Assembly (NCBI GenBank): GCA_905147135.1 | Contig: LR990056.1 | Location: 4,598,001-4,662,000, forward strand | Origin: Blastobasis lacticolella | Taxonomy: Eukaryota; Arthropoda; Insecta; Lepidoptera; Blastobasidae | Length of the DNA: 64,000 nt | Direction: 5' to 3' | Shown here: positions 60,673 through 64,000 of the stretch, piece after piece | How the letters are laid out: each line of letters starts with the position of its first letter | Numbering within the stretch: position 1 is the first letter of the stretch | Position numbers and translations under genes: made by a program | Notes under the pieces: generated by a model | The model's input: the letters and a program-made list of their open reading frames with translations, nothing else | Database searches by the model: none | What the model was told of the DNA's origin: nothing

Positions 60673-61023
60673 ACTTGGCGTTAATGTCCGGTTTGTGCTC
60701 TCGCGCACGAGGGCCCAGGGTCCGCCATGACCACGATCCAGGATTGGGCTGATCAAGTAAGTACAGCGGAGCGACTGCCATCTAACCTCCGCGACCTTAT
60801 TAGCAGAGGAACCTGACCAGATTGGATCATGGTTACAGATTCAGTCGCCTGAATTTGCAGGTTTCATCACGATCTTTTCCCTCATTGTAAGAGCATCGAT
60901 TAGGGTTCACCTTAATGTGCATAACTCAGAAAAGAGTCATTGGTACATGGCGACAGTGGGATTGGAACCCGATACCTCTTGCTTACGAGTCAGATACCTT
61001 AACCACTAGGCCACCGACGCTCC
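60673..61023 (-). mobile_element. tRNA-derived SINE, longest copy
   Basis: On the - strand it starts GGAGCGTCGGTGGCCTAGTG, with B box GGGTTCCAATCCC, then ATGACTCTTTTCTGAGTTAT, GAAACCTGCAAATTCAGGCG and ATCCAATCTGGTCAGG. It ends AACCGGACATTAACGCCAAG. At about 350 bp it defines both ends of the family. Confidence 0.78.
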
Positions 61024-61444
61024 CCTGTGAAGCCACTCATATATTTTGTCTTTTTGCTGTAACGTCATGAAAAGTAAAAGCAACTACATAGTTCTACTTC
61101 AGAAAATTGATGCACGCCCCCCTGCACGGGTTCGTAAATTAGTTCGACTTTTAATGCGGGAGTTACATTTATTACCCACTTTTATCTGTTAAGTTCTAAC
61201 GGAAAGTCGGCTGATTTACTGTATTGCCACTTATCAGGGTTGCAACATGTGTGATTTGTTTCGTTTGTATGAAAATAAGACTTGATTAAGAGATAAAAGT
61301 GTGTGATCAATCGAACCCCCGTACGTCAAAGTATTCTTCCCAATCCCATTCAAGTACCTATTTCGGGGTGGCAACTCTTAAAATCAACTAGAGGGAATTG
61401 AGCAGTCAAATTAGTTTAGTCATCTAACTTACATATGTGCAACT

Positions 61445-61966
61445 TCATATATGGTTTCCCAGTACCTTCCGCTTAGAACAGTATTCTACTCGCCATAGAG
61501 TACGTCCATAGTCCTTCATGTTGCCCCACAGGTGCTTGATGTAATTGTTGTCTACGTGTTCATAGGAATACACGCCCTGTAAAATAATGCGAGTAAGTAC
61601 AAACACTCTAAATTAACTGTGAAAGTACAAGGTCGTCAATTCACACTAGTTTAGGTAGGTAGCTAAGTGTACTTATTTATGTTTAAAAATTATGACTCTT
61701 GTCGGTGGAGCGATCGCCACTCTTCTCTCCAGTCTGTTAACCTCTTCATCTCTTCATGTCTGCCATAATACATAAAAAACCTTATATATATTAAGAAGGG
61801 GCGAGTTATAACAAATGACGTTTGCTACGGAACAGTTTTCGAACCTCATTCGAGTGTTTATCATCGCCCACAGGTTGTCGAGCCACGGGCTCTTGCAGCC
61901 AGCGTTCTTGAATAGATGTACCAGCTTCCACTGTTTGTCCTCCCAGATGAAGTTTTTCACCTTTAC
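61445..61966 (-). CDS. Second small secreted protein gene, paralogue (5' partial, two exons seen)
   Basis: Exons: 61966-61820 (49 codons) and 61576-61445 (stop TGA at 61447-61445). They align with the third and fourth exons of the gene at 54789-57676: VKNFIWEDKQWKLVHLFKNA against LKNFVWEDGRWKLVYAFNNA, and GVYSYEHVDNNYIKHLW against GIYSFEDVDSNRVEHIW. The cysteine in NAGCKSPWL, the one before the splice (FENCSVAN) and the one in EYCSKRK are kept. The CC pair is reduced to YC, and the C-terminus stops nine residues early, losing the last cysteine. The donor after SVAN is GTCATT, weaker than in the sister gene. The signal-peptide exon and second exon are not visible in 61967-64000, so they are either beyond the window or lost. 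It could be a live gene or a recent pseudogene. A poly(A) signal candidate is at 61168-61173. Confidence 0.68.
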
Positions 61967-61976
61967 CTGGACAATT

Positions 61977-62880
61977 TAAATTAGTTAGTGAAATTGTAGG
62001 GAATACTTATTCAGTATCATCATCGTACTTAGCGGTCGTAGTCACGGTTTCTACCAGGTCCTTCCCTTACCCTCTACAATCATACCCATAATTTATCTTA
62101 AGCTAAGCCTGCCACGGATGTACTTGTTACTCGGTCAAGTCGTACCGAGTTACCCTTCGTTGCTGCCGATCAAATCTCGCAACTTACTTTATAAGCCATT
62201 ACTCTATATTTCTTAAAAGCCCCTTGACCATGACAGAGATTTTAGGAGCTCTATAGTGGCCTGTCTATCTTTGCCCTGCAGTGGGACAGCATGGCTAAAA
62301 TAAATAAATAAATAATAGCCCCTGAAAGGAAGACTTATTGATTATTTAAGAAAAATGGTCTGTGGCAAAAACGATAATTTTTTTAAGGCCCACATACACA
62401 TTTAACATCTACATTTAAATGTGGAGTTTAATAAATAATTTGATAATCCAGTGCCCACAGTATTAAGTTCTTATGATTATAGTACTAGCGATCCGCCCCG
62501 GCTTCGAAAGGGTAATAACCTTAACAAATTATCTAACCCTTCTTCATGAATCTATTGGTAAAAACCGCATAAAAACTGGTCAGTAATTTCTGAGTTTTAT
62601 CACGAACAGATAGACAGACGCGGCGTGGTACTTTTTTAGAATATATAGCAATAGTAATAGGTGCATTATGGCGTGTGTTATTGAGCGGTACTTATATTTT
62701 TAAAAAATAACATTATACCTGGCTTTACTGAATATTTACTTAAAAGAAGAAGTATTTTAAAATATCTGTCTGTTATATATAGATTTCAATGAGACAATTT
62801 CCAACCAACCACATAAAAATGTCGAAGTAAACAAGGCGACAGTATGGACTGTTGATTAGAGAATCAACACATACACAAAA
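61977..62880. other. Repeat-like sequence, no gene seen
   Basis: Around 62230-62310 a retroelement-like 3' end (CCTGCAGTGGGACAGCATGG, then AAATAAATAAATAA) is seen. No upstream exon of the paralogue at 61445-61966 could be recognised. Confidence 0.4.
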
Positions 62881-64000
62881 TCGAATAATAATGCTAGATA
62901 TCCTGAGTGGTTCAACAAAGATTTAATATAATTGCTAAAAGTAAAAAATAACTACCATAAATTATATAAAGTAACGAAAAACCAATTACACTATGCATTT
63001 TTCTATTATTACAGGAAGCAATATAAATATTTGTCACAAAAACTTTACGAAACCTACATGCCGAACATTGAAAATAAAAATAAGAGCGACCATAATCAAT
63101 TCTGGTTTTTCATTAACAAAAACAGGCGATCCAATGATCATGAAACTTTTGGGGCTAGTACAGTAAAGAAGTAGTAGGCAATTTAGCGCAGTTTTTTAAG
63201 ACTGTATTTTTGGCTACACCCCCAGAATTAAAAGTAAAGTTGGCCATGGAATCCGCCTCAGCTCGCGCACATCATTCGAATTCCAATGCCACAAACGTAT
63301 CTGTCAATAGCGTTGACATAAAAGACGTCCACTTAGCTCTCAAACATCTAAAACCGAAATCCACTCAAGGTCCTGACGGAATACCGCAATTTATAGCAAG
63401 AGGCTGTAGGGACTGTTTGTTGGCCCTCTAGTGCACATTATTAACCTCGCTCTGAAACAATTTGTTTACCCAGAGTTATGGAAGGTGTCTAAGGTATTGA
63501 CAATCCATAAGTCTGGTCCTAAGTCCAACATAACCAACTACAGAGGAGTGGCAGTCATATCTGTATTTGCTAAGGCTACTGAGATTGTTTTGCATAGATC
63601 CATTCAAAGCCAGTTAAGAGCATGGTTCTGCGAGGAACAGCATGGTTTTTTGCCGAATCATTCGACCGCTTCGAATCTCCTTCATATTGCCAGCCTGATT
63701 GCGGAAAAGTTGGACTCAAAAAAGCAGGTGGATGTGGTCTATTTTGATTTCCAGAAAGCTTTCGATCGAAAAAGTGCTGAAGTTATTTTGAGTAAACTAG
63801 CAATGGCTGGTTTTACCGAACAAATGCTATTATTCTTCTCCGACTATCTGAATGATTGAAAGCAGTTCGTCCAGTTTCAGAGTATGGTATCAGACCAATA
63901 TATAGTAAATTAGGGGGTTGGTCAGGCAAGTTGTCTGGGCCCTCTACTTTTTCTGATAATAATCAATGACTTGCCTTCAGTCGTCAAACATAGTTTATGT
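62880..64000 (+). mobile_element. Broken Jockey-like LINE reverse transcriptase, runs off the window
   Basis: Consecutive + strand pieces in different frames read as a non-LTR ORF2: a linker with YPEWFNKDL-type start and NQFWFFINKNRR (to 63174), KEVVGNLAQFFKTVF, LKHLKPKSTQGPDGIPQF, NYRGVAVISVFAKATE, EEQHGFLPNHSTASNLLHIA and VVYFDFQKAFD (the first catalytic aspartate box). At least two frameshifts (near 63175 and 63425) and stops (63857, 63909) break it. QASCLGPLLFLIIINDLP continues to the window edge. Confidence 0.82.

Noticed and set aside
54789..61966. Assigning a firm chemosensory or immune function to the small secreted gene pair
   Set aside because: The resemblance to DUF1091/MD-2-like proteins rests on a short cysteine/proline/glycine pattern only.

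Overview
This window is eukaryotic nuclear DNA and most probably comes from a moth or butterfly. It is AT-rich, with compact coding exons separated by GT-AG introns. It is dense in short interspersed repeats: LINE 3' ends with poly(A) or TTTGA-type tails, tRNA-derived SINEs, TA-flanked MITEs and RTE-type reverse transcriptase relics. These repeats resemble ones I associate with Lepidoptera. The order-level call is inference; no rRNA or mitochondrial marker is present to confirm it.

The main gene is a multifunctional type I animal fatty acid synthase (FASN) on the + strand. It runs from 7518 to the stop codon at 43339-43341, with a poly(A) signal at 43622. I reconstructed 38 coding exons. Joined, they give one continuous frame of 2303 residues with no internal stop. 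Domain order is KS, MAT, DH, a shortened pseudo-methyltransferase core, ER, KR, ACP and TE, and every catalytic motif I looked for is intact. The first roughly 100 residues of the KS domain are missing. No exon for them is recognisable in 1-7517, so the 5' exon(s) should lie upstream and 1-7517 is probably a long, repeat-filled first intron.

From 43.6 to 54.8 kb there is no recognisable host gene, only transposon remnants. They include a reverse transcriptase fragment, several copies of a roughly 330-bp SINE-like element, two related TA-flanked MITE copies (one of them in the last FASN intron) and a hAT-type deletion derivative with a perfect 8-bp target duplication.

On the - strand, 54789-57676 holds a complete four-exon gene for a small secreted protein of 180 residues with a signal peptide and six cysteines in the predicted mature part. 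A diverged paralogue, of which only the last two exons are visible, lies at 61445-61966. They form a tandem pair of secreted-protein genes, loosely reminiscent of DUF1091/MD-2-like insect proteins. A further possible - strand exon of unknown identity lies at 60393-60565. The window ends inside a broken Jockey-like LINE (about 62880-64000).

I see no CRISPR array, operon, viral genome or exotic multi-gene system. The parts most worth a second look are the small secreted gene pair, the apparent LINE/SINE tail sharing, and the nested insertions in FASN introns.
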